Below, one piece after another: positions 53,283-62,773 of a stretch of 64,000 bases of DNA. The notes under the pieces were generated by a model. That model ran no database searches. It saw only the letters and a list, made by a program, of their open reading frames with translations, and had not been told where the DNA came from. The position numbers and the translations under genes are program-made. Source of the stretch: an uncultured Alphaproteobacteria bacterium (lineage in GTDB: Bacteria > Pseudomonadota > Alphaproteobacteria > Rs-D84); the NCBI GenBank assembly GCA_946188105.1, contig CAMHTQ010000001.1:149026-213025 (forward strand), given 5' to 3'. The first letter of the stretch is position 1, and the number at the start of each line of letters is the position of its first letter.

Positions 53283-53288
53283 AACAGC

Positions 53289-54281
53289 ATGTTAAACATA
53301 AAAGATTTTATAAAAAAACAAAAACTGCCTATTACATGGACAATCGGCTATGTGTTTGTCGTATGGGCTATTTTGCATATTTTGTTTAACTTTGAATTAT
53401 TCAGCATAAATAATTGGATACGCGTATCACACGCACATTTACACGGTATTGGCGGTGCCGCATTTTGTTTAATTGTTCTGGCTGTGGTTCCATTATATGT
53501 TGCAACAATGACCATTATCATCAGAACACAAAAGACATTATTTTCTATACCTGTTCCAAAATTTATAAAAAATATATTTGAAAAATTGTTTTCAAAACCG
53601 ACACCTGAAAAAACCAAATCGGAAAATACCAAAACCCCAACACAACCACAAACAACCGAAACACCTGGATATGCAAAATACCCTGCGGAAATGCGTGGTG
53701 CATTTATTCGCGCACAATCTCATCCGAATCGTATTGCAACCCCAATTTGCAGTGCATGCAGTGTAAATCCAAATGTTTATCCCGACACCCAAAACAATGA
53801 ACCAACATTGCCATCAGAATTAGCCAATGAAATGCCATTGCCCCCTGATTTTGATTCATTTGATAAACAATTGGAAGATCCACAACCATTAAAACCAATA
53901 TTCCAAGACATAAATTTTTATGACGACGATGAACCAACTATCGAACCAGAAAACAATCCAAATCTGGACACAAATGTTTTAGATCATTTGAAAAAAACGA
54001 ATCGCGAATACAACATAATTAACAACGATTTTATTTTGACCTCAGACATGGTTATTGCGACACATAACGATACTGAATTTTGGATTATGGATGATCCAAT
54101 ATGGTTTGCCGCTGGAAAAACACGTCCATCCCCAATTGAACAATTATTATCCAATGCCCAGGAACATTCTGTAAAACCAGTATTTGTATTAACCGGAACA
54201 AACATTATGGATTTTGAAAATAAACGCAAAGAATGGGAAGCAGCCGGTATTACAGTAATAACAGATTTAGCCGATTTATAA
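53289..54281 (+). CDS. Hypothetical two-helix membrane protein with a cytosolic C-terminal domain
   Basis: A 330-residue protein. Two membrane helices (about residues 16-36 and 57-80) are followed by a long Pro/Thr/Glu linker containing CSAC (near 150), and a C-terminal domain (about 235-330) with VIATHNDTEFWIMDDPIWFAAG and PVFVLTGTNIMDFENKRKEW. That domain has a strand-rich pattern with Asp and Lys that loosely recalls nuclease-like folds, but I cannot assign it. The start codon is at the predicted transcription start, so the mRNA is probably leaderless. Confidence 0.65.
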   Translation: MLNIKDFIKKQKLPITWTIGYVFVVWAILHILFNFELFSINNWIRVSHAHLHGIGGAAFCLIVLAVVPLYVATMTIIIRTQKTLFSIPVPKFIKNIFEKLFSKPTPEKTKSENTKTPTQPQTTETPGYAKYPAEMRGAFIRAQSHPNRIATPICSACSVNPNVYPDTQNNEPTLPSELANEMPLPPDFDSFDKQLEDPQPLKPIFQDINFYDDDEPTIEPENNPNLDTNVLDHLKKTNREYNIINNDFILTSDMVIATHNDTEFWIMDDPIWFAAGKTRPSPIEQLLSNAQEHSVKPVFVLTGTNIMDFENKRKEWEAAGITVITDLADL

Positions 54282-54284
54282 AAA

Positions 54285-54306
54285 AAACCGCCCAAACGGG
54301 CGGTAT
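54285..54306. terminator. Bidirectional terminator
   Basis: ACCGCCC/GGGCGGT stem with an A-run before and T-run after, between convergent genes. Confidence 0.85.
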
Positions 54307-54316
54307 TTTTAATTTA

Positions 54317-57193
54317 CTATTGGAACTTAAACATCTGTACTGTATGAGTATCTTTTACCGTTCCATTATCATACTTTCGGCAACCATTTTCACACGCAGG
54401 CTCTCTTCTCCAATCTGTACAATCAAATCTTTTCGTTTCTACCGTACATACATTGGTTGCCGCATCATATGATGCTATGTTATAAGTGAACCCTCTCTCT
54501 GCAGATATTTTCTTTGTACACCAACCACCACCAGATATTGATCCACTCATTTTGTTCTTGTATGCAACATTCTGACCATATCCTGTCTTAGTACCATCTT
54601 TATCACCTTCACAATTGGTCTTATTTGCATCATCAATTATGGCCTCGACAACAGAAGCTGCCTGTTTCAAAGATTCTGCAATCTTTTGATTAATCTTTTC
54701 GTCCATCTGACCCATTTCTTTTGTATATTTCGTCTCTAATTCTGCAATCTTATCTGACAATTTGGACAACAACGAATTTGCCACAATTGCACGACTATCA
54801 TTTGTTAAATTCGGGAAACGTGCCTGATTTACCTTTTTATCACTCAGCATTTTACCACCAATGCCCTGAACATCACGTCCCGTCATACAGAATTGAACCT
54901 TTGGATCTGATTCTATTGAATTCATTATACGATCCAATGCTGTATTTAAAATCTTGACCAACTGTTTTGTACTTTCTATATCATATTGTGCACTTGCTGT
55001 CTTTTCTGTTGACACAGCAAATTGCAATTTTCCATCTTTATTATCCTTGGTTTCTTCCTCAACCAATCCAATAATAGATACATCAGGACGACCTTTTAAC
55101 GTTGCAAACACACCATAACTATTTTTGGCATCGTCATCTGTTCTTTTTGTTTTTTTCACTGATTTTGCAATTGTATGGTCATCATCCTTCCAGTCAATAT
55201 CAAACTCAAATGGGAACAATTCATTACTTGTAAACTGTTCTACATCCGCTTTACAATCCATATTATTTCCTTCGCCATCCAGATATTTACACGCCAAAAC
55301 CTTTACAAAAGATTCCATATTACTCAAATCAAACTTTGCAGTCTCACAACTTTGTGTATCACCACAAACCTTTGCCATAGATTCATTTGCGGCATTCTGA
55401 CAAGTCGTCAACAAATTATTATCAATATTCAACATAATACCGCTAATAATTGTCGTAATTTTTTCAAACACTTCATTTTGTGCTAATGTCTTGCCATCTT
55501 CATCAACATTACATGCGGTCAATTTTTCCGCTGGACACATCTTGGTAATAATTGTATCTGTATCCAAACCGACACAATTTGCATAATCAGCACCACAACG
55601 ATCCTCGGCTGTTAAACACTTTTTAACCTCTTTGGTACATGCATCAACACGCATAGATGCCAAACGTGAATACACGTAATCCAAAATCTGTGGTTCTGCT
55701 GACACACATGGGTCTATTTGAACCTTACATAATGAACGAACGGTATCTGGTCTGGATAAACACATATCGTATGAACCTTCGGGATCATTTGGATCCATGT
55801 TATCTTTACATGCTTTTTGGAAACATTCAGAAATATTACCAATACAATTCATACGAATATTAGATTCAGCAATCAATTCCGCAGATTTTAATTCTGGGGC
55901 TGCCTCGGTCAAGAATGTATCCCAAACTTTATCTTTTACATTTACACATTGTTTTGTAACACTTTCGCACATCGGCTTTTTAGCTAACAATGTATCATAT
56001 GTTGCCGCAGCAATCGAAATTTCAGACACCACACCTTTGATAGTGAACATTTTCACATCTGTTTGTTTTTTATTAATGGTCTTTCTGGTAGATTTAGCCG
56101 ATTGTTGTGCATTCAAACTGCCAACGACGGATGCACATTTTGAAAAATCTTCGCCACAACCCGCGGTTGTTTGCATACATTGTTTAAAACGAATTGTGCA
56201 TTGACCCAAATCATATTTGTTTGCATTTTGATGTTGTTCCAATGCCGCATCTTTTAATGCTTTTTGTGCGGTTTGTAATTTTTTCGCACTGTCGGATTTT
56301 TGTTTTTTCAAACTGTTTTCATACGCACCACAATCCGCCTTGATTTGTTGAGCATACATCATTTTCAACATAGACATACTGGATGCACATTCTGGAATTT
56401 GTTGAACACATATTTTATTCACAGAACTGTATAATGCATTACCTTTTTTACTTGATAATTCATCTGTTTCCGATGTACTAAACAATGCTTCTTGTTCTTC
56501 ATCATCATCAAAGCCAGAATTATTCCATGCACTTAAATCTAAACTGCGAGCCTTTGTTTTTTGACCACCAACTGGGGAACTTTCGCCTGTTGTTACGGCA
56601 TTTGCCGCCTTTTTCACCATTGCCTCGACCGCCTCGGCATCATCACCCATTTCAATACGTTCGACACCGGTTGTTGCCATCGCATAACTCTGTTCATCTA
56701 ACTTTTGAATTTCTTCTAAAACAGTTTCTAATTCTGCATGACGATCGCTGCACAGACAACGACCACCATTGGTGTTTTCAACCATACAGAATGAATCCAT
56801 ACATCCATAATATTTTGTTTTGCACTCTTCACTGACAACTGTGTTTTCTGTTGCAGAACTGATTTTTGTTCCACTGTTGATTGCCTTTTGTGATGCCGCA
56901 CGCGCTGTTACGCCCGATGATTTTGGTGCAACTGGTGCCGCCGCTGGTGCAGAAGCATTTGTTTTTACCGCCACAGGTGCCGATCCACGTCTGACTGCCG
57001 CACGTGCAGATGTTGCACCCGATGCATTACTCTTGGCAACTGATGGTGCCGCTGATGGTGCCGCCGCCGCTGGTGCAGATGCCGCCCCTGGTCTGCCACC
57101 ACCACGCGCCCCACTCGTCACACGGGCTGCAGAAAATCCGTCATAACATACGAATCCTGAACATAAAACAATCAAAGCAATCAGTTTTTTCAT
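54317..57193 (-). CDS. Large secreted cysteine-rich protein (paralogue family, member 4)
   Basis: A 958-residue protein. The ATG at 57191-57193 is chosen for the AGGAG eight bases upstream and for the signal peptide MKKLIALIVLCSGFVCYDGFSA; an in-frame GTG three codons earlier is less likely. An Ala/Pro/Ser-rich low-complexity region (about 25-110) precedes the five-cysteine signature beginning at C124 with CMDSFC. It is closest to member 1 (5313): CGEDFSKC, CFQKACKDN, CKVQIDPC, the CTKEVKKC-LTAEDRC-GADYANC series and MTGRDVQGIGG...ARFPNL all have counterparts. Coiled-coil-like helices lie near 800-850. The C-terminus has a cysteine cluster. Function is unknown. Confidence 0.85.
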   Translation of the reverse strand: MKKLIALIVLCSGFVCYDGFSAARVTSGARGGGRPGAASAPAAAAPSAAPSVAKSNASGATSARAAVRRGSAPVAVKTNASAPAAAPVAPKSSGVTARAASQKAINSGTKISSATENTVVSEECKTKYYGCMDSFCMVENTNGGRCLCSDRHAELETVLEEIQKLDEQSYAMATTGVERIEMGDDAEAVEAMVKKAANAVTTGESSPVGGQKTKARSLDLSAWNNSGFDDDEEQEALFSTSETDELSSKKGNALYSSVNKICVQQIPECASSMSMLKMMYAQQIKADCGAYENSLKKQKSDSAKKLQTAQKALKDAALEQHQNANKYDLGQCTIRFKQCMQTTAGCGEDFSKCASVVGSLNAQQSAKSTRKTINKKQTDVKMFTIKGVVSEISIAAATYDTLLAKKPMCESVTKQCVNVKDKVWDTFLTEAAPELKSAELIAESNIRMNCIGNISECFQKACKDNMDPNDPEGSYDMCLSRPDTVRSLCKVQIDPCVSAEPQILDYVYSRLASMRVDACTKEVKKCLTAEDRCGADYANCVGLDTDTIITKMCPAEKLTACNVDEDGKTLAQNEVFEKITTIISGIMLNIDNNLLTTCQNAANESMAKVCGDTQSCETAKFDLSNMESFVKVLACKYLDGEGNNMDCKADVEQFTSNELFPFEFDIDWKDDDHTIAKSVKKTKRTDDDAKNSYGVFATLKGRPDVSIIGLVEEETKDNKDGKLQFAVSTEKTASAQYDIESTKQLVKILNTALDRIMNSIESDPKVQFCMTGRDVQGIGGKMLSDKKVNQARFPNLTNDSRAIVANSLLSKLSDKIAELETKYTKEMGQMDEKINQKIAESLKQAASVVEAIIDDANKTNCEGDKDGTKTGYGQNVAYKNKMSGSISGGGWCTKKISAERGFTYNIASYDAATNVCTVETKRFDCTDWRREPACENGCRKYDNGTVKDTHTVQMFKFQ

Positions 57194-57261
57194 AGATCTC
57201 ACTCCTACTATTATCCCTTATATTTTATCACAAAATAACCTTAAAACAAAATACTTTATAA

Positions 57262-57290
57262 AAAAAATCCTGCAAAAACTTTGCAGGACT
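57262..57290 (-). terminator. Terminator of rpoA-rplQ
   Basis: TCCTGCAA/TTGCAGGA stem followed by seven T on the minus strand, 20 bases after rplQ. Confidence 0.85.
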
Positions 57291-57312
57291 TTTTATTTGT
57301 AAAACCAATAAA

Positions 57313-57870
57313 TTATTTACCAGTTGCACGACGTTTAACCGCAACAGTTTTTTTGGCTGCGGTTGCTTTTGCCTTTGGGGCATCTTTTACATCTGCAACT
57401 TTCTTTTCTGCCTTTGGTGCCTTTGGTGCTTTTTCTTCGGTTACAACTTCTTCTTTTGCAACTTCTGTTTCAGCAGCCACAGGTTTCACTGTTTTTTTAG
57501 CATTAACATCCCTGTCAACCAATTCGATAATTGCCATTGGTGCCGCATCACCATAACGGAATCCAGCTTTTAAAACGCGTGTATATCCGCCAGGACGTTT
57601 TGCATAACGTGGTCCCAAAACTGTAAATAATTTTTTAACAGTTGCATTTGTTCCATTGCCCAATTCAGATGCAATTAAACGACGATTGGCAACCGTATCA
57701 ACTTTTGCACGTGTAATCAATTTTTCAACGACACTACGCAAATCTTTTGCTTTTGGCAATGTTGTTTTGATTTGTTCACGTTCAATTAAATTTTTCGCCA
57801 AGCCAATTAACAAAGCTTTGCGGGCATTTGTATCGCGATTAAAGGTGCGACCTGCTACTCTATGTCTCAT
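57313..57870 (-). CDS. rplQ: 50S ribosomal protein L17
   Basis: L17 of the large subunit. [29 protein letters not shown] and the loop [21 protein letters not shown] are diagnostic. The usual domain ends near residue 125; about 60 further residues are Lys/Ala/Val/Glu-rich and low complexity, an extension seen in some alphaproteobacteria. It is last in the operon, 98 bases after rpoA. Confidence 0.97.
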   Translation of the reverse strand: MRHRVAGRTFNRDTNARKALLIGLAKNLIEREQIKTTLPKAKDLRSVVEKLITRAKVDTVANRRLIASELGNGTNATVKKLFTVLGPRYAKRPGGYTRVLKAGFRYGDAAPMAIIELVDRDVNAKKTVKPVAAETEVAKEEVVTEEKAPKAPKAEKKVADVKDAPKAKATAAKKTVAVKRRATGK

Positions 57871-57968
57871 TGATTACTCCTTTTTGTTTCAGCCCCTTAT
57901 TCATCGGGGATTGCTTCGAGACACCATAACCTAAAAATTTCTTTTCAGTATTATGGAATTTGTTTTCA

Positions 57969-58997
57969 TTATTTATATGGGTCTTCATATTTCTTGGACA
58001 ACTCAGCAATATTTTCTGGTGGCCATCCAGGAACTTCCATACCTAAACCAAGCCCCATTGATTCCAATTGGTTTTTGATTTCGTTCAAAGATTTACGGCC
58101 AAAGTTTGGTGTTTTCAACATATCGGCCTCGGTCTTTTGAACCAATTCACCCAACCAATTAATTTTGTCGTTCTTCAAACAATTATTTGCACGAACAGAC
58201 AATTCCAATTCATCAACATGCTTTAACAACTTTGGATCAAATGGCAAAGCATCTTTTGCTTTATCTTCATCTGATGGAGCACTGATTTGTGCTGGATCTT
58301 CAAAGTTGATAAATACCAACAATTGATCTGTTAAAATGCGTGCCGCAAAAGCGATTGCATCTTCTGGTGTCACAGAACCATTTGTTTTAACCGTCAATTC
58401 CAATTTATCATAATCTGTGGATTGACCAACACGTGTCTGGGAAACCACCGAAGAAACATTCAAAATTGGTGAAAAGATAGAATCTACTGGAATCACACCC
58501 AATGGCAAACCTTCGCCATGTGCATTAGCCGCAACATAACCACGACCAGAATCTAATGTGATTTCCATATCGAAAGTTGCATCTTTATCCAAAGTGCAAA
58601 TTTCAACATCTTTGTTCATAACCTCGACACCACCGGTTGTTTCAATCATACCAGCAGTAACAACCACAGGACCTTTTGCCTTGATAGTTGCCTTGTGTTG
58701 ACCCTCGGTCAATGCTTTGAAATACACACCTTTCAAATTCAAGATAATATCACAGATATCTTCACGAACACCAGGCAAGCTGCTGAATTCATGTTGAACA
58801 CCATCAATCTTGATATATACAGGTGCACATCCTTGCAAAGAAGACAACAATACACGACGTAATGCAGTCCCCAATGTCAAACCAAAACCTTTTTCCAAAG
58901 GTTCTGCAATCAAAGTTGCAATATTAGGATTTTTTTCATCGACTTTGATATTCAATTTTTTTGGCTTAATCAAAGTCATCCAGTTTTTTTCAATCAT
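57969..58997 (-). CDS. rpoA: RNA polymerase alpha subunit
   Basis: The assembly platform of RNA polymerase and contact for UP elements and activators. The 342-residue protein has the N-terminal dimerisation domain ([20 protein letters not shown], then [16 protein letters not shown]), the insert domain, and the C-terminal domain with [13 protein letters not shown] and [22 protein letters not shown]. Length is normal. Its promoter is separate from that of rpsM-rpsK because an opposite-strand gene lies between. Confidence 0.98.
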   Translation of the reverse strand: MIEKNWMTLIKPKKLNIKVDEKNPNIATLIAEPLEKGFGLTLGTALRRVLLSSLQGCAPVYIKIDGVQHEFSSLPGVREDICDIILNLKGVYFKALTEGQHKATIKAKGPVVVTAGMIETTGGVEVMNKDVEICTLDKDATFDMEITLDSGRGYVAANAHGEGLPLGVIPVDSIFSPILNVSSVVSQTRVGQSTDYDKLELTVKTNGSVTPEDAIAFAARILTDQLLVFINFEDPAQISAPSDEDKAKDALPFDPKLLKHVDELELSVRANNCLKNDKINWLGELVQKTEADMLKTPNFGRKSLNEIKNQLESMGLGLGMEVPGWPPENIAELSKKYEDPYK

Positions 58998-59076
58998 ATT
59001 TTCTCCATTCGGCTTAGTTTATTATTTTCGCCAATCGGCACACACTAAAAAACCTAGCTTTTTAATGCGTGCATAG

Positions 59077-59105
59077 ATTTTAAACCCATATATTCAAAAA
59101 GTCAA
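59077..59105 (-). promoter_or_regulatory. Promoter of rpoA-rplQ
   Basis: Minus-strand TTGACT (59100-59105) and TAAAAT (59077-59082) are exactly 17 bases apart. It lies back to back with the promoter of the inserted gene. Confidence 0.7.
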
Positions 59106-59118
59106 CAAAAACATAACA

Positions 59119-59147
59119 TTGACTTACAAACAAATAATAATGATAAT
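59119..59147 (+). promoter_or_regulatory. Promoter of the gene inserted in the ribosomal operon
   Basis: TTGACT (59119-59124) and GATAAT (59142-59147) are 17 bases apart, 31 bases before the chosen ATG at 59179. Confidence 0.6.
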
Positions 59148-59178
59148 TAAACTATTCAATTCCCAAAAAGGAACAAAT

Positions 59179-59826
59179 ATGGACGACTCTTCTTATGTAG
59201 AAATTATAGGTTTCAAATCTTTTACTGGGCTATGGAACGAAGCATGCGACCAAATATCCAAAGAATCATTGGCTTCAAATATTGATAACGACCTGAAACT
59301 GTTCTGTTTATTACGTTCTATGGTATTAAGTTCTGAAAAACCGACATTCGTACGCAGTTATAAATTACACGATCTAAACATTCCAATTAACAATAACCGC
59401 ACCTATTTTGATTTTCCAACTAAAAACCGTATCCACGTATCATGGAACCACATTTCTCAACCCAACGCATCCTACAGAAATATCCAACACAGAAATCCCA
59501 AGATTATAAAACCAAAACCAGCACCTGTTTCTTTTTTACGTGTTGGTAGTTCGAAATTAGTTGAATATAAAAATATATTAAAAATACAGAATGACTGTGT
59601 TTTCGAACAACAAAATTTATCTCTGCCAACAGAAATTTTATACACAATATATAACGAAGAATTTTCTGCAACATTAGACAAAACTCGGGTATTCTACCCT
59701 ATTTCCAGGGAAATTGTGAATATGTTTGCAACAAATCGTCGGCATAATATAAATTTAAAAACTTTCCAAGAATTAACTGATGATATGTATAAAAAATTAC
59801 TGGCCCAGCGCAATAAAATGAAATAA
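59179..59826 (+). CDS. Hypothetical protein inserted between rpsK and rpoA
   Basis: A 215-residue, probably cytoplasmic protein on the strand opposite to the ribosomal genes. The start at 59179 has AAAAAGGAAC upstream; an earlier in-frame ATG at 59119 lies within the promoter. It is basic and polar, with HVSWNHISQPNASYRNIQHRN near 85-105 and a C-terminal helix. No family is recognised and no transposon ends flank it. It splits the usual rpsM-rpsK-rpoA-rplQ operon. Confidence 0.65.
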   Translation: MDDSSYVEIIGFKSFTGLWNEACDQISKESLASNIDNDLKLFCLLRSMVLSSEKPTFVRSYKLHDLNIPINNNRTYFDFPTKNRIHVSWNHISQPNASYRNIQHRNPKIIKPKPAPVSFLRVGSSKLVEYKNILKIQNDCVFEQQNLSLPTEILYTIYNEEFSATLDKTRVFYPISREIVNMFATNRRHNINLKTFQELTDDMYKKLLAQRNKMK

Positions 59827-59855
59827 AAAAAATCTGCCATTCTGGCAGATTTTTT
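59826..59855. terminator. Bidirectional terminator between the inserted gene and rpsK
   Basis: AATCTGCCA/TGGCAGATT stem with A- and T-runs on both sides; it ends the inserted gene and the rpsM-rpsK transcript. Confidence 0.85.
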
Positions 59856-59871
59856 TTATTGCAGTAATGTA

Positions 59872-60255
59872 TTACACACGACGCACTTTCTTTGGACGGC
59901 ACCCGTTGTGTGGAATACGTGTTGTATCAGTAATAGATTGAACAATTAATCCAGCATTTGCCAATCCACGAACAGCTGATTCACGACCTTGTCCGATACC
60001 ACGCATCAAAACATCAACTGTTTTCATACCCATTTCTGCAACTTTTTTACCAACTGCATCTGCTACAACTGTTGCAGCATAAGGTGTGGATTTTTTTGCA
60101 CCCTTGAAATTATTAGCACCTGCTGTGGCCCATGTTAAAACTGCGCCTGTTGGATCTGTAATAGTAATACGAGTATTATTATTTGTCGCAACAACATGAG
60201 CAATGCCATGTGATACTTTTTTTACAACTTTCTTTTTAGATTTATTAACTGCCAT
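59872..60255 (-). CDS. rpsK: 30S ribosomal protein S11
   Basis: S11 of the small-subunit platform, at the mRNA exit. The 127-residue protein has HVVATNNNTRITITDPTGAV, GGAKKSTPYAATVVADAV-like (NFKGAKKSTPYAATVVA) and the C-terminal SITDTTRIPHNGCRPKKVRRV. Length is normal. It follows rpsM by 60 bases. Confidence 0.98.
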   Translation of the reverse strand: MAVNKSKKKVVKKVSHGIAHVVATNNNTRITITDPTGAVLTWATAGANNFKGAKKSTPYAATVVADAVGKKVAEMGMKTVDVLMRGIGQGRESAVRGLANAGLIVQSITDTTRIPHNGCRPKKVRRV

Positions 60256-60315
60256 TTTTTAACCTTTATTTAGATGTCTTCAATTAACTATCGTGTTAAT
60301 CTCTACCTGTTTTTA

Positions 60316-60693
60316 TTATTTACCCTTGGTTGCAGATCCAGCAACGACGACACGTTTACCTTTACGTGTTCTGGCATTTGTCTGGGTGCGTTGACCACGA
60401 ACCGGCAAACGGTTACGGTGGCGAATACCACGGTATGTTTTCAAATCTTGCAGACGTTTGATGTTCATTGCAACTTCACGACGAACATCGCCTTCTACTT
60501 TAAAGTTTTGTTCAATGTAATTAGAAATTTTGATAACATCTTCGTCAGTCAAATCTTTTGCGCGCAAACCATCTTTTAATTTCAACGCAGCACAAATCTT
60601 TGCAGCTCTGGCTGGGCCGATACCATGGATGTATGTCAACGCAACTTCGATGCGTTTTTCTGATGGGATGTTAACACCTGCTATACGTGCCAT
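60316..60693 (-). CDS. rpsM: 30S ribosomal protein S13
   Basis: S13 of the small-subunit head. [30 protein letters not shown] and the C-terminal [26 protein letters not shown] are diagnostic. The 125-residue length is normal. The gap to secY (about 159 bases) contains neither adk nor rpmJ, which often sit here. Confidence 0.98.
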   Translation of the reverse strand: MARIAGVNIPSEKRIEVALTYIHGIGPARAAKICAALKLKDGLRAKDLTDEDVIKISNYIEQNFKVEGDVRREVAMNIKRLQDLKTYRGIRHRNRLPVRGQRTQTNARTRKGKRVVVAGSATKGK

Positions 60694-60852
60694 CTTATAT
60701 TTTCCCTTTTTTATTTAACTTTGAACGAATATCTCGTCCGCCTAATCCTCCAAAATTTTGGGGTGCCCAAAATTTTGAAACCTCTTGATTTTGCCTGTTT
60801 ATATTATATCAAAACAAACAAAAGTCAAATCTTGTTTATCGTCCCCATTGGA

Positions 60853-62172
60853 TTATCCACGGAAACGACCATGTTTTTGTGCCTTTTGAACAACACCGCT
60901 GTATTGTTTCGCAACCAAATAAGATTGTACTTGATTCATTGTATCCAACACAACCCCAGCCACGATCAAAACACTGGTACCACCAATTACCAATGGCATA
61001 CCTGCATGTGTATTCAAAATAATTGGTATCACACAAACAACAATCAAATAGCAAACACCAATTGCAGTAGTTCTGGATACAACAGCATCCAAAAACTGCA
61101 TTGTTTGTTCCCCAGGACGAACACCTGGAATATATCCACCAGCATTTCTTAAATTATTACTGGTTTCTTCGGAATTAAACACAACGGCAGTTTGGAAATA
61201 TGCAAAGAATGCAATCAAAACTGTATACAATATAATGTATGACCATGCACCGTATGTAAAGAATCCGATAATAGATTGAACAACCAAACTATCACTTTGT
61301 GCAAAACGTTGAATAAATGCTGGCAACATCATAATAGATGCAGCAAACACAGGTCCCATAACCCCAGACATATTAACCTTGATTGGCAAATATGATGCAT
61401 TTGTATTCATAACACCATTTGCCATTGCCTGACGAGGATACAAAATCTGGATACGACGTTGTGCTTGTTCAAAGAAAGCAATCAAAGCGACAATTCCGAT
61501 AACAAAAGCAACAATCAACATAATCATTGTTGGAGAAATCTGACCAACACTGCCCAGCGAGAACAACTTACCAATACCGGATGGAACCTCGGCAATGATA
61601 CCTGCGAAAATCAGCAAAGATGCACCCTGGCCTACACCACGTGCAGTAATTTGTTCTGCTAACCACATAACAAATACAGTTCCACCAACCAATGCAATCA
61701 AAGCGGATAATTCAAATGTCCAACCTGGGTTCACCACCGCGGCAACACCATTGACTGGTGCCATAAATTCCAATCCACGAATAACCGCCCAACCTTGAAC
61801 AACCGCCAAAACCACCGCCAAATAACGAGTGTATTGATTGATTTTGATACGACCAGATTCACCCTCTTTACGTAAATCAGTCAATGATTTGCTGGTTGCT
61901 GTCAACAATTGCAAAACGATAGACGCAGAAATGTATGGGAAAATGTTCAATGCCAAAACAGACATACGGGACAATGATCCACCCGCAAACATATCAAACA
62001 TACCCAACATTCCACTGCCTTCACCGGTGAACAAATGCAACACAGCCGAAGCATTAACACCAGGTAATGGAATAAAAGAGCCAACACGATACACAATCAA
62101 AGCGCCCAAAGTAAACAAAATACGCTTCTGCAAATCACTCAGGTTTTTGAAAAAGTTCGTTATTGATTTCAT
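60853..62172 (-). CDS. secY: Protein translocase subunit SecY
   Basis: The channel of the Sec translocon in the inner membrane, which exports the many signal-peptide proteins seen here. The 439-residue protein has ten membrane helices, the N-terminal FKNLSDLQKRILFTLGALIVYRVGSFIPLPGV, the plug region after it, and the long cytoplasmic loop with FEQAQRRIQILYPRQ. The start at 62172 (MKSITNFFKN) gives the family N-terminus; an in-frame ATG nine codons earlier is less likely. It follows rplO. Confidence 0.97.
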   Translation of the reverse strand: MKSITNFFKNLSDLQKRILFTLGALIVYRVGSFIPLPGVNASAVLHLFTGEGSGMLGMFDMFAGGSLSRMSVLALNIFPYISASIVLQLLTATSKSLTDLRKEGESGRIKINQYTRYLAVVLAVVQGWAVIRGLEFMAPVNGVAAVVNPGWTFELSALIALVGGTVFVMWLAEQITARGVGQGASLLIFAGIIAEVPSGIGKLFSLGSVGQISPTMIMLIVAFVIGIVALIAFFEQAQRRIQILYPRQAMANGVMNTNASYLPIKVNMSGVMGPVFAASIMMLPAFIQRFAQSDSLVVQSIIGFFTYGAWSYIILYTVLIAFFAYFQTAVVFNSEETSNNLRNAGGYIPGVRPGEQTMQFLDAVVSRTTAIGVCYLIVVCVIPIILNTHAGMPLVIGGTSVLIVAGVVLDTMNQVQSYLVAKQYSGVVQKAQKHGRFRG

Positions 62173-62233
62173 GCGTTTATCTTTTTGATATAAATACATC
62201 CCGGGGATTATTCCCCAGGATATAAGAGGTTAA

Positions 62234-62692
62234 TTATTTGTTAGAAATTTTTCCACCAGCTTTTACAATGGCTTCTTCTGCGGTCTTGGACCATTTATCA
62301 GCAACCACTGTAACTGCAGTTTTAATTTCACCTTTGGCCAAAACTTTCAATCCAGACAATCTGCGATTGATAATTTTTGCAGCCAACAAAGATTCCATTG
62401 TAATAGGAGACTTTGCATCAATTTTGCCAGATGCGATAAATTTTTCAATATCGCCCAAATTGATTGTTACATATTCTTTTGCAAAAGGATTTGTAAAACC
62501 AAATTTTGGAAAACGACGCAAAATTGGCATCTGTCCACCTTGGAAAGTTGCCTGTTTACGAGAACCTGCACGTGCCTTTTGACCTTTGGTTCCACGTCCA
62601 CATGTCTTGCCATAGCCACATGCTAAACCACGACCAACGCGTTTAATATCAGCACGAGCGCCTTTGTTATCCATCAATGCATTTAATTTCAT
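62234..62692 (-). CDS. rplO: 50S ribosomal protein L15
   Basis: L15 of the large subunit. The Gly/Arg-rich N-terminus GRGLACGYGKTCGRGTKGQKARAG and the later FQGGQMPILRRFPKFGF are diagnostic. The 152-residue length is normal. Between rpmD and secY in standard order. Confidence 0.98.
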   Translation of the reverse strand: MKLNALMDNKGARADIKRVGRGLACGYGKTCGRGTKGQKARAGSRKQATFQGGQMPILRRFPKFGFTNPFAKEYVTINLGDIEKFIASGKIDAKSPITMESLLAAKIINRRLSGLKVLAKGEIKTAVTVVADKWSKTAEEAIVKAGGKISNK

Positions 62693-62773
62693 TTCTTTTT
62701 CCTTTTAATCCTACGACTATACATATAGTCTATATCGCACATAATACAAGATTATGTACTCGGTTTTCTTTAA

